DNA of 64,000 nt from Wurfbainia villosa. Taxonomy: Eukaryota > Streptophyta > Magnoliopsida > Zingiberales > Zingiberaceae. This document shows, in pieces, positions 1-10,690 of this stretch. The translations under genes and the position numbers were made by a program. The stretch's first letter is position 1, and every line of letters begins with the position of its first letter. The stretch is from assembly GCA_025175895.1 (NCBI GenBank), contig CM046005.1:61280325-61344324 (forward strand), in the 5' to 3' direction. Under the pieces are notes generated by a model, which saw only the letters and a program-made list of their open reading frames with translations, did not search any database and was not told where the DNA came from.

Positions 1-2053
1 ACTAGCTCCCAGACTTGATTAGAATCCATAGATTCTATCTCAGAATTTATCGCTCTTTGCCAAGATACCGAATCTTCATCTTGGAGTGCCTCGTCATATG
101 TCCAGGGATTAGGTTCATGTTCGCCAGGGACCAAGTCCGAAGACTCTCCCAAGAACATGAATCTATCAGGCTGTCTCACAATCCTCCCACTATGACGAGG
201 TATCACCTGTGTATCCTATGTGACACGCGGTGCAGTGACTTGTGGTATATCCTCTTGTACCGGTGGTACTTAAGTAGCGACTTCCCCTCTTAATTCCTCC
301 AGAACAATCCTACTCTTGGGCTTGTGGTTCATCACATAGTCTTCCTCTAGAAATCGGGCGTTCGTGCTAATGATCACCCTCTGATCTCTAGGATTATAAA
401 ACAAACCACCTTTCATTCCTCTAGGGTAGCCCACGAACATGCACACTTCTGTACGAGGTTCCAACTTACCAGCATCAGCCTTCAGCACATGTGCTGGACT
501 CCCCCATATCCGAATATGTCTCAGACTAGGCTTTCGCCCAGTCCACAATTCTATGGGGGTAGAAGGCACTGATTTAGATGGAACCAAGTTCAGAATATAA
601 ACTGTCGTATCCAGCGCATACTCCCAGAACGAATCTGGCAACTCAGAATAACTCATCATCGATCTAACCATCTCCATAAGAGTCCTATTCCTTCGCTCTG
701 CTACACCATTCTGCTGGGGTGTGCCAGGTGCAGACAATTGGGATTGAATCCCAGCCTCTGATATGTAATTCCTAAACTCTCCCAAGAGGTACTCACCACA
801 ACGATCAGATCATAGGGTCTTGATACTTTTACCTTGACGGTTCTCCACATCAGCCTTGAATTCTTTGAACCTGTCAAAGCATTCAGACTTGCGGCGCATC
901 AAGTAAATGTATCCATATCTTGAATAATCGTCTATAAAAGAGATGAAATATCCAAAACCACCTCTAACCTGGATAGACATAGGACCACACAAATTGGAAT
1001 GAACCAATTCTAACACATCTTTGGCTCTATGCCCCTTGGCCTTGAAAGGCCTCTTGGTCATTTTACCTTCCAAGCAAGATTCGCAGGTTGGGAGATCCTC
1101 CACCACTAATGAACCCAAAGGTCCATCAGCTATCAACCTTTGAATTCTACTCAGGTTAATATGACCAAACCTTAGATGCCAAAGATATGTTTGGTTCATC
1201 TTCGAAGGTTCTTTTCTCTTATTGGAATTAGAAGATGAGTTATTAACTTCTATATGCATCGTGGGAGCTTTTGGTTCAAGAGTATACAAATTTCCAATCA
1301 ATGTACCTGAACAGATAATCTCTCTATTTTTTTTTATAACAACTCTATCATTAAAAGAAACAGAATATCCATCCATAAACAATTTAGAAACTGAAATCAA
1401 ATTCTTTCTAAATGTAGGTACATAAAGACAATTTCTCAAAACCAAAACTTTATTTCTATCAAATGATAAATGAACGTCTCCCACTGCAATAGCTGCCACC
1501 TTTGTAGCATTGCCCATGAAGACGGTAATTTCTCCTTCAGCTAGTCGTCGAGTTTCCTGGAACCCTTGCAAAGAATTGCAGACATGATCAGTGGCTCCCG
1601 TATCTACACACCAGGTACCGGTAGATAACACCACTAAACATGTTTCAACAACTAAGCCAGAAGATATACCTTTGTTCTGCTTTAGGTTAGGTAGTCTTTC
1701 TTCCCATGTCCAGTCTTCTTACAAGTGAAGCACTTGCCTTTCGGCTTCTTCACTCCTTCCTGAGGTCCACCCGCCACCTTTGCTCCACCTTGTTTCTTCT
1801 TCTTCTTGCCTTTCGGCTTAGAAGTAGAAACCTTCTGAGCAACCATGGCTTTCTGCCTAGCAGCCCGATTCTGGTATCCGAAAAGTTCCTTTTCCCCAGA
1901 ATCATCCACAGGCTTAGGAGGACACTCATCGAAGAGCACATACTTGTACTCCTCTACAGATAAGACAATATCCAAATTTCTTTTCCAATCAATGTATTTT
2001 ATTCCAGGAAGTTTATTTTCTTTCAGTATCACAGCAAGTGGGTTTAAAACCAT
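1..2053 (-). pseudogene. gag-PR-IN of C1-a, broken
   Basis: This is the Gag-Pol polyprotein of a copia element. The start is the ATG at 2053, matching sibling copies (NPLAVILKENKL near the N-terminus). Gag is heavily shortened: two in-frame deletions remove most of the UBN2-like region. The zinc knuckle keeps CxxC and H, but its last cysteine is Tyr. The frame has a TAA near 1682 and a TGA near 809. Protease retains D-T-G (CVDTGATDHVC). Integrase keeps the HHCC region, but the first catalytic Asp of HSDLCGP is Asn (HSNLCGP); the ERRN glutamate is present. The frame is disturbed again below about 290. The encoded proteins would cut the polyprotein and integrate cDNA, but this copy cannot do so. 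Confidence is high for family, moderate for exact breaks. Confidence 0.9.
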
Positions 2054-3100
2054 TTGAAAATCCTAAGAATCACAATGATCAAAATATTAGATTTCAAATA
2101 TTATTGATTCCTCAAAACAATAAAATTCCGAAATCAACCAACACCTCAAAACACCGAGAATATCGCATGCCATGATAGTGTGGACGTATACAAATTATAC
2201 ATTTTTAAGAGGAGGTTTTACCCATTAATTTTATTATCTTGTCAACCTTACTTTTTGACAAATAAAATTAATAGTTGGTTCCTCTTAGGCCCTATAAATA
2301 AAAGCAGTGACTCCGATGGGGAGGATACCTTTATTTGCATCTAAGTGTTTACCATTACTCGGTACTAAAGCAATTATCTCGGATTTATGTGCCTTACCGA
2401 TGGGGAAGTACATACACTCCTAAATAATTTCCTATAACCATATTTGACCTAGTGATCCACAAACAAACCCATCCGATGGGGAGGAAGGCACTCAGAGCCG
2501 ACACGTAAGTTTGTTGCATCACACGTCAAATTGTAATGGAGGCCGCGGGAATTAATTAAAATATCCCTCTCCCACTTAGTAAATTGAAAATGAGGAATTT
2601 TCAAGCACACACAACATGCATATAAAATAAATCAGCAATAAATATGAAAAAAAATAGAATTTTTCCAACTATTATGACTTTGTTCTCCAATATGCGTCCC
2701 GCCGTGTCTCCACCTCGTCCGCTCCACCTTTTTCGTGCGCAAGCCACAAAAGAGATCCGAGCCGAGATATATCATTTTAATTTACATCCATCGATCCTAT
2801 ACTCCACGAAGGAGTGTACAAACTATCTAGATTGAAAGTAAACTAGAATGATCGGCTAAACAATGCCGTATTTAATTACAAAAATTAAATACTAATCTAG
2901 CCTCGTCAACCCCGAGGATTCAAATGATATACATACAATCACACAAAAATAATCACATACACACATATAGCTATAATAGTTGGATCTTATGCCTGCAACC
3001 AAAAAGTTAGCCTACGCACATCCTACTATTATCCGGCATACTCAATATATGATATGTGCATGAAAGTAACCGAATCCAAAACACACAAAACCAGAAACAT
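2054..3100 (-). other. 5' non-coding leader of C1-a
   Basis: About 1.05 kb lies between PBS and gag with no supported gene. Three copies of a motif close to CCGATGGGGAGGA (plus-strand reading, near 2313, 2397 and 2473) are spaced about 80 bases apart. They recur in the leaders of C1-b, C1-c and C1-d, as does the (A)AAATTAATAG/CTATTAATTTT inverted pair near 2230-2275. A packaging or dimerisation role is only a guess. Confidence 0.7.
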
Positions 3101-3114
3101 TGGCTCTGATACCA
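3101..3114 (-). other. Primer-binding site, tRNA-iMet type (C1-a)
   Basis: TGGCTCTGATACCA on the plus strand is the 3' end of plant initiator-Met tRNA. On the minus strand it is the tract that tRNA anneals to for first-strand cDNA synthesis. It lies two bases from the LTR end. Confidence 0.93.
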
Positions 3115-3955
3115 ATTGAAGGGAGTGCCCTTGGTTGCATCGGAGACTCATTGCCTCCCATGTCCCCGGATTAAAATTTTATCAACTAAAACTAATCCGG
3201 ACGGGATGAGTTTCCGAAGCACAACCGTTTCATCATCGTGCCAATGACTCGAGCGATCGCTTGAACAAACTTGTTGTTCAAGCAATCAACTCTTCTAGTC
3301 GGTTAGCCGCGGAAGAGACGATGAACGGATCGCCGGTTTTTGTGTTTCTTATCGGGGTCCATGATTATACAAATACAAACAAATGCAAACTAGTATAATC
3401 AACACATACTAACATAAAGAACATAAGCTAGCATATCTTATCATAAGAGGATCAAGAATAAAGTTTGTAAAACTTTTATACCTCTTGGTCTTCTACCATA
3501 TGTCCCATCCTCCTCGTGGACATCGTGTGGGCGAAGATCCTCCACGAGTTGAAGCCTCCTAGATCACGTTCTTCCCTTCCTTGCTCGCTCCGAATAAAGA
3601 GAAGAACCAAACAAAAACTCCTTCTCCTATCTAGAACCGACCACCAAGCCAAGGAGCTTGATATAGCCGCCGGCCAAGGAGTAGATAATTGAGCGCCGAC
3701 CAACCTTGAAGAAAGGTTGCCGTCGGCCACCAAGGAGAGAGGGAGAAGGAATAATGGGTATGGGCGTCGGCCAAAGCAAGGAGGAAGATGATGGCCGCCG
3801 GCTACCAATTAGGAAGAGAAGGAAACAAAACTTAATCCTTCCAAGGATTGCCACCCAAACCTTTTCCCAAACCCTAGCCGCCCAAGCAAAAAACCCTAAT
3901 CTCCTTCTTGATATATCTATATCTTTCTATTTTACACGCCCAAGCCCTTAGCCCT

Positions 3956-3965
3956 CCTTTTATAG
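3956..3965 (-). promoter_or_regulatory. TATA box in C1-a LTR
   Basis: CTATAAAAGG on the minus strand, at the position shared by all complete C1 LTRs, directly downstream of the tandem repeats. The transcript start is inferred about 25-35 bases further left. Confidence 0.6.
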
Positions 3966-3990
3966 AGTTAGGCTTAGGCCTCCTTTCAAT

Positions 3991-4252
3991 CTCCACTGTC
4001 GGATCTAGAGACTTAGTCTCCACCGTCGGATCTAGGGTTTCATCCCAACTGTCGGATCTAGGGTTTCATCCCAACCGTCGGATCTAGGGTTTCATCCCAA
4101 CCGTCGGATCTAGGGTTTCATCCCAACCATCGGATCAAGGGATTTAATCTCAATCGTCGGATCTAGAGATTTAATCTCAACCGTCGGATCTAGAGATTTA
4201 ATCTCAACCGTCGGATCTAGAGATTTAATCTCAACCGTCGGATCTAGAGTTT
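3991..4252 (-). repeat. 26-bp U3 tandem repeats, 10 copies
   Basis: Ten imperfect 26-27-bp units are built around CCGTCGGATCTAGGG or CCGTCGGATCTAGAG. The first group carries TAGGGTTT (telobox AAACCCTA on the minus strand) and the later ones TAGAGATT. They abut the TATA box on its upstream side, where LTR enhancers usually lie. Copy number differs among elements: 10 here, 8 in C1-d, 4 in C1-c and C1-e. Confidence 0.88.
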
Positions 4253-5176
4253 TATGTTCCATCATTGGACTAGGCTCCTTGAGGTTTTAATAAGGCTACG
4301 ATAGGGACCATGAGGAGGAGTTGGATCTTGCCACCCGATGGATCGGAACCACACAAACTTGATCCATCAATGATGTTCCATTCCACTAGAGGATCATCAT
4401 TGATCTACCTCACCAACCCCCATTTATATGGGCTCCATATTTTATTTGCACAACTATCTCCCCGTGTTTAAGATATCGAATGTCCGTCAATCAATTGATT
4501 TACTGACCATCAATTAATTAACATCTAACTCCTCGAGTAGTACCACTCAACCTTATTATCATGTTGACTAAGTCAACCCGTGGGGTTTACATGATAAACC
4601 TTATGAGCTCCTCAAGGGGACATCATCAACCTAATATATAGGACACAGTTTCCTTCTATAATCAATGGCACACCATGTAAATAATATCATTTCCCAACTT
4701 ACCGGGCCTATTGATTTAATCTATAAATCTCACCCATTGGTAAATCAAAGAAATAAATACTAAGTACATGTGCCTGTTATTATATCGGGATTCAGAGCAT
4801 GTGCAACATAATACCCGAGGTCTGATTCAATCATATAGTCAGCAATAGATTGAATCACCTCTATGTCGGTCCTGCTCAATACACACAAAATGTACTAGTG
4901 TAATTCTATGGTCAAGATAAACTAATACCAAATCACACTACAACCATGCCAATGGTTTGTCCAAGACCATCTTGGTTGTGAGCCTATACTTATATTCTAC
5001 AAGGAACTGATAACATGATCTTCTGTGCCACACCAAGCACCACGTTATCTACAATGTAGAGTATTAGACAATATGCACATATAATAAATATAAAGTGCAA
5101 ACAATGATCATATGATTCTTATTTCAAAATAAAGATGTCCATACAAAAGGCTAGGCTTTCAGTATACATCCCAACA

Positions 5177-6661
5177 ATGGCATCATATTTATTTCCATCA
5201 TTTATATGTCATGATCATGTTTAGGATTAAGGATAAATGTCATGTATTTTTAGATTATATCTTATGCCATTACATCATGATTATGAGCATGTGTTTACTT
5301 ATATCATCTCTAATGCCATAATCATTCATGCATTTAAAATAATTTGATTGAAATCGATTTAAGGACTATGGCATGACTTGGAGTCCCATTCATAAGGGAA
5401 TCAAGTAGGGTTGCCTTAGAAAAATGCATGAAACCCTAGATTAGGATGAACAAAACCCACATCTCACATCACATTGACTTATATGTGTTTTTCATACACC
5501 CTTAGATACATGTGAGATGCTAGGATATGAGTTAAGTTCAAGGTGCATAGTTTTTGCATCTAGATGAACTAAAACTCATCTAAAATCATATGTGGATCAT
5601 TAGGAAAGCTTGTGTACAAGTCATGTACATAGAGCCCAAGGGATATGATCCAAAATAAGGTTTTGAAAACGTTTTAAAATCAATTTAGAAAACCTTGGTG
5701 AAGTCTATCTTTTGATAGCAATCACCATTGATAAAGTTGATACAAAGTGAGCTAAAACATTGAAGTTTTTCTTCACTTTTGAATTTTGTATCAATTTTGA
5801 TATTTTATGGGTAAAATATTTGTCAAACATTTTTCACCCATTGTATTACCTATAAATAATATACGTATGTATTTTTATGATTTTTCAAAATACGTAGAAT
5901 TACTTATGATTTTTCATAATTCGATTCTGATAGCTGAAATTTGAGAATTTCAGTTATTAGTCAATTACCGCCTAATGGCAGTCGACTGATGGAGGGCAGT
6001 TCGACTAATAACTATAAGTAGTCGACTGCAAGGCTGATTTCGGGAAAAACAAGGTTGTTTAGCCCGTTTTCAGCCATGGTAAAGTTCCCTAACCATTCCT
6101 AACCCTAGGATATGCTTTGGGAAGCATTATAAAGGGTGAAAATCCATTGGATATGGATTAGGAAAGGTGTTAGGGTGATGTAATCAAATTTAAGGGTTGG
6201 AAAGTTCATGTTTGAACTTTGAACCTTATTTGTGATGGTCTAGAATTCCTATTGGCTTAGGGACTTCCCAAGGACATTTTTGGTGCAATGGTCAAGGGGG
6301 AGCAAGCTTTTAGGGGGAGGTATCCATCATGGGATGATGGATGGTATTTTTTCCTCATGAGGGGGAAAATGGGATTTTGAGATACCCAATTTGGAAATTA
6401 GGAGAGTGTATAGGATTGCCTCTCTTGAGTGATATGTGACTTATCACTAGGAAGATGGTAGACATCCTAGATATTATTGGACCAAGGGGGAGATTGTAAG
6501 ATCTCATTGGAACATGAGACATTGACCTCCTTGGAGAGAACCTTTTTGATGTATGTCAAAAAGGAGGAGAGTAAAATTACCAATTTGGGAAATTGGTAAG
6601 GGAGTTTGAGTTAGGGGCCTAACTCAAGGTTTGTTTTGTCAAACATCAAAAAGGGGGAGAT
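5177..6661 (+). other. Non-coding 3' internal region of S-a
   Basis: About 1.5 kb of AT-rich sequence with no supported gene. The stretch 6290-6661 repeatedly shows polypurine tracts (AAGGGGGAGC, TTAGGGGGAGG, GAGGGGGAAAA, CCAAGGGGGAGATTG) and ends with AAAAAGGGGGAGAT directly before the LTR. A CAGTCGACTG palindrome and relatives lie at 5970-6030. Several tracts before the 3' LTR are a described Sirevirus trait. Confidence 0.7.
6648..6661 (+). other. Polypurine tract of S-a
   Basis: AAAAAGGGGGAGAT immediately precedes the LTR start TGTTGG. It is the expected plus-strand primer for cDNA synthesis. Confidence 0.85.
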
Positions 6662-8117
6662 TGTTGGTGCAATCGGCCTAGGTCACGATTGACCAGACTC
6701 GAGTTTGACTCGAGTGATGTTTTAATGTTTGACATAGTATGTTTGACAAAGTGAGTTGACATTGATGTTTGACATTAATGTCGATTATGATTAACAGGAC
6801 TCGAGTTTGACTCGAGGGAGATTTTAATGGTTGACTAGGGTTGACCATGTGATTATGGTAAAGTCCAAGTCATGGGTACTTGGCATGTAAAGTCCAAGTG
6901 GGACACTTGGCATTGGGAAAGTCCAAGGGGGACACTTGGCAAGGAAAAGTCCAAGAATGGGTCTTGGCATGGAAAGTCCAACATGTGTTGGCAAGGGAAA
7001 GTCTAAGCTTGAGTCTTGGCATTTGAGAAGTCCAAGGGGTTTGATATTGGCGGCATAAAGTCCAAGCAGAGTCTTGGCGGTGTAAGTTCAATGTGCCTTG
7101 GCGGTGTAGACACCGTTAGAATGACATAGCCGATGGAAGCACCTGAAGGCTAGCGCGATGGATAAACAAGTCATGGATGACTTGGAGGGATCCGAGAGGC
7201 GTGAGGCTGATGGAGGTGGATAGAAGGCTTAGGTCTAGGCTAAGGGTGATCTAGCAAGTATGGAGACACCATACTTGGGTTAAAACCTCATGTTTGAGGT
7301 TGACAATCGACTGACATTATGGCCGGTTCGACTGCCGTGAGTCGACTAGAGCTCGACTGCCAATTAAGGGCTGAAAATGCCTTGGCAGTCATTTTCGATG
7401 AGGTAGTCGATCGCCATGTATGGCGCGATCGGCGGTTTAGTCGCAGCATAATGCTTAGCCGTGTGAGCCGATCGGCTCACGGATAGCGATCGACTGCCAA
7501 TGTTGGCAGTCGACTGGTGAGAGTCCCGTTGGAACTTTTCCAGCGTGGATTGAGCCGTTGTCTCATAGCAATAGTGGCATGTGTCGACTGGTGACTTATG
7601 ACAGTCGACTGATCGGCGGAAATCTAGCCCGATGCAGGTTAAAAGGTTCATGGAGATTCTGGCATTGGTTCTTTGGGAGCTTTGGTGAGGCGATTTGAAG
7701 GCAATTTACAGGTGCATTTCAGGGTCCTTCAAGCTCATCCAAGCAACCGACAAGCAAGCGCTCAAAACCCTAGTTTATAAAGTATTCTTTACATTTTCAC
7801 TTGTATTTGCCTGTTTACTTTGTATTACTTGTTGTAATTCATTGTACGAGGTTTCTCCACCTCCGACTTGTTGTCGAGAAGGAGTTTATTGCTTAGTGGT
7901 GTTTGTGGCATCGCTAGAGCTCTTTAGAGCTCGATCCGTGGAGTAGGAACCATTTGGTTCCGAACCACTTTATATGATTGTGTAGTGTTTGTGTTTGTGT
8001 TGTATTTGTTTTATTATTTCTATTTCTGCTACGCTAACACGAATTGTAGACAAGCACGCAATAGAAATCCATCACGCAACCAATCGACGCTATTCACCCC
8101 CCTCTAGCATTCCAACA
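6662..8117 (+). repeat. 3' LTR of S-a (1456 bp)
   Basis: Starts TGTTGGTGCAATCGG after a PPT and ends CTCTAGCATTCCAACA; the last bases mirror the first (TGTTGG/CCAACA). The end CACCCCCCTCTAG matches the complement of the starts of the S-b and S-c LTRs. It contains about eight CCAAG...CTTGG modules at 6866-7115 and several CAGTCGACTG palindromes at 7300-7610. A possible TATA (TTTATAAAG near 7775) is weakly supported. Confidence 0.9.
6866..7115 (+). repeat. U3 array of CCAAG...CTTGG modules
   Basis: About eight imperfect units of 30-40 bases each hold AAGTCCAAG followed by CTTGGC, so each is itself a weak inverted repeat. A related array lies in the S-c LTR near 58195-58425 in complementary orientation. 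Confidence 0.75.
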
Positions 8118-9054
8118 ATCACCTACAGGTAATCTCTCCCTTAGCCAGTCGTTTGGTTTCCTAGAACCCCTGTAAAGAATTACGGACATGATCAGTGGCT
8201 TTCGTATCTGCACACCAGGTACCGGTAGATAACATCGCTAAACATGTTTCAACGACTAAACCAAAAGATATACCTTTGTTATGCTTCTGGTTGGGGCAGT
8301 CCTTCTTCCAATGTCGAGTCTGCTTGCAAGTGAAGCACTTGCCTTTCGGATTCTTCACTCCTCCTGCCACCTTTGCTCCACCTTGTTTCTTCTTCTTCTT
8401 GCCTTTCAGCTTAGAAGTAGAAAACTTCTGAGCAACCATGGCCTATGCCTGAGTACTATGACGAAAAAGGCCCTCTGCCGCCTGGAGTTCAGTCAGAAGC
8501 TCCGCCAATGAATATAACCTCTTATTCATGTTGTAGTTCATGCGAAACTTCTCAAAACTCCTCGGTAGAGATTGGAGAATGATATCGACCTAGGTTTCCC
8601 CATCGATCTCAGCTCCAAGGACTTCCAGCTCATTCAAATGAGCCATCATCTTGAGAACATGATCCCTCACGGGTGTTCCCTCGATCATGGTGGTCGTCAT
8701 CAAGTTCCTCATGGCTTCCTGCCTAGCAGCCCGATTCTGGTGTCCGAAAAGCTCTTTGAGATTGAGCATCATGTCATAAGCAGTGGGCATGGCTTGATGC
8801 TGATGTTGCAATACATTTGACATAGAAGCCAAAATGTAACACCGCGCCATCTCATCAGCCTTTATCCATTTCTTATAACTCTCTTTCTCCTTTTCCCCAG
8901 AATCATTCGTAGGCTTAGGAGGACACTCTTCGAGAAGTACATACTTGTACTCCTCAGCAGTTAAGACAATGTCTAGATTCCTTTTCCAATCCACATAATT
9001 AGGTCCAGTAAGTTTATTCTCTATCAGAATCACAGCAAGTGGGTTGAAAGTCAT
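8118..9054 (-). pseudogene. gag and start of PR of C1-b, broken
   Basis: The C1 gag start is the ATG at 9054 (TFNPLAVILIENKL); an upstream in-frame ATG at 9090 has no match in siblings. The UBN2-type Gag region runs to about 8590, where TAG replaces the CAG found in C1-c. The same TAG occurs in C1-d. Further stops separate the zinc-knuckle part (8161-8439), whose CxxCxxxxHxxxxC is complete but with Arg in place of the usual Gly. The protease motif reads D-T-K in place of D-T-G, so it would be inactive. The frame ends at the S-a LTR. Confidence 0.88.
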
Positions 9055-10097
9055 TTTGAAAAACCTAAGAATCACATAGATAAAAAACATTAGATTTCAA
9101 AATTTATTGATTCCTCAAACAATAAAATTTTAAAATCAACCAACATCTCAAAACACTGAGAATATCGTATGCCACGATAGTGTGGACATATACGAAATCT
9201 TCATTTTTAAGAGGAGGTTTTACCCATTAATTTTATTATCCTGTCAACCTTTTTTTTTGACAAATAAAATTAATAGTTGGTTACTCTTCAACCCTACAAA
9301 TAAAAGCAGTGACTCTGATTGGGAGGATACTCTTATTTACATCTAAGTGTTCACCATTACTCGATACTAAGGCAATTATCTTGGATTATGTGCCTTCCGA
9401 TGGGGAAGTACACACGCTCCTAAATAATTTCTTATAACCATATTTGACCTAGTGATCCGCAAAACAAACTCATCCGATGGGGAGGAAGGAACTCAGAGCC
9501 GATGCGTATGTTTGTTTGCATCACATGTCAAATTGTAATGGAGGCCACGGGAATTTTGAAAAAAAAAATCCCTCTCCCACTTAGTAATTTAAAATGAGGA
9601 ATTTTTCAAGCACACAACATGCATATCAAACAAGAAGCAATAAATATGAAAAAAATATTTTCCAACTTTTATGGCTTTTTTTTTCCAATATGCCTCCCGT
9701 CGTGTCACCTCCTCGTCCGCTCCTCCATACACCATGTGCAAACCATCCGGAGATCCGAGCCGAGAAAAATTATTTTAATTTACATCCAACGATCCTATAC
9801 TAATCAAAGGATTTTACATAATGTCTAGATCGAAAGTAAACTAAAATAAAAGAGTGGCTAAACAATGCCATACTTAATTATAAAAAATTAAATACTAGCT
9901 TCGTCAACCCCGAGGATTCAAATAATATTAAAATTACACACATGTAATCACATACACACACATATGGCCATAATAGTTGGATCTTATGCCTACAACCAAA
10001 AAGTTAGCCTACGCACATCCTACTATTATCCGACACACATAATATATGATAAGTGGATAAAAGTAACCGAATCTTAAACACACAAAATCACAAATCG
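9055..10097 (-). other. 5' non-coding leader of C1-b
   Basis: Collinear with the C1-a leader, including the three CCGATGGGGA-type motifs near 9315, 9398 and 9474. No gene is supported. Confidence 0.7.
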
Positions 10098-10111
10098 TGG
10101 CTCTGATACCA
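10098..10111 (-). other. Primer-binding site, tRNA-iMet type (C1-b)
   Basis: TGGCTCTGATACCA, three bases before the LTR start. Confidence 0.92.
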
Positions 10112-10114
10112 CTT

Positions 10115-10690
10115 TGAAGGTTGTTGAAGTCGAAAAGCATCGCTTCTCGCTTCGACTAGCCATGGAATAGATGATGTACAGATCGCCGATTTTTGTGTTT
10201 ATCTTCGGGGTACATGATCATACAATTGTAAACAATTACAAACATAATACAAAAGAACAAAAGGAAACCAAAACAAGAATTATACCTCATGTTTACCTCT
10301 TGGTCTTCTATTGTATGACCTATCCTCCTCTTGGACGTCGTGTGGGCGACGATCTTCTAAGAGTCGAAGCCTCTTAGATCTCTATCTTCCCTTCCTTGCT
10401 CACTCTGAACAAAGGGAAGAAATTCTCCCTTCTTCTCCTTACTTGTGCCGACCACCACAACCCAATTGTGGTTGTCATCGACCCTATGGAGAGGGAGAAG
10501 GCGCAGGCAAAGAGAGCAATAGCTCTAATTGCCACCGACCCTTGGAGAGGGAGGAGAGGCGCCGGCTATAGGGGATGGAGTGGATGAAGGTGTCGCCGAC
10601 CAAGGAGGGGATGGAGTGGATGAAGGTGTCGCCGACCAAGGAGGAGCAAGAGCCAAACCCTAGCACACCTTGTAGCCACGGGCCCTAGTG
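10115..10690 (-). repeat. Truncated 5' LTR of C1-b
   Basis: Starts TGAAGGTTG after the PBS and shows the C1 R/U5 features (GCCGATTTTTGTGTTT-like stretch, splice-like CTTGGTCTTCTA). It ends near 10690 before reaching the TATA and 26-bp repeats. A 45-bp segment (GGGATGGAGTGGATGAAGG core) is duplicated at 10573-10640. Confidence 0.8.

Larger units (their letters stand above)
1..5176 (-). mobile_element. C1-a: Ty1/copia element, 5' part (continues left of window)
   Basis: This is a minus-strand copia element. Its order from right to left is 5' LTR, PBS, non-coding leader, gag, protease and integrase; reverse transcriptase and RNase H lie beyond base 1. The LTR termini (TG...CA) and an initiator-Met PBS fix the right-hand boundary at 5176. 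The next five bases (ATGGC) should be the target-site duplication, and its partner is outside the window. The flank to the right is the 3' region of a plus-strand Sirevirus-like element, so C1-a is the younger insertion there. Confidence 0.93.
3117..5176 (-). repeat. 5' LTR of C1-a (2060 bp)
   Basis: The LTR begins TGAAGGGAGTG next to the PBS and ends ...CATCCCAACA, giving TG/CA termini. It is collinear with the LTRs at 14615-16525, 22586-24604, 48524-50542 and 54761-56620. Read on the minus strand it holds U3 (right), a 26-bp tandem repeat block, a TATA box and a long GC-rich R/U5 containing AAACCCTA-type motifs. At about 2 kb it is long for a copia LTR. The short reading frames within it are not conserved among copies. 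Confidence 0.93.
5177..8117 (+). mobile_element. S-a: Sirevirus-like element, 3' end
   Basis: This is the plus-strand 3' portion of a copia element of the Sirevirus type: non-coding 3' region, polypurine tracts and 3' LTR. Its coding part lies left of C1-a, outside the window. The right end abuts an interrupted C1 protease/gag region, so S-a is inserted in C1-b and is in turn interrupted by C1-a. The expected TSD is ATCAC (8118-8122), unverified on the left. Confidence 0.8.
8118..10690 (-). mobile_element. C1-b: fragment of Ty1/copia element
   Basis: Minus-strand C1 remnant with protease start, gag, leader, PBS and a truncated LTR. The left side is cut by S-a within the protease region and the LTR is cut on the right near 10690. 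It is probably the oldest element in the left part of the window. Confidence 0.88.

Noticed and set aside
3991..4252. CRISPR-like regular repeats
   Set aside because: Units are contiguous without unique spacers, and the context is a plant LTR.
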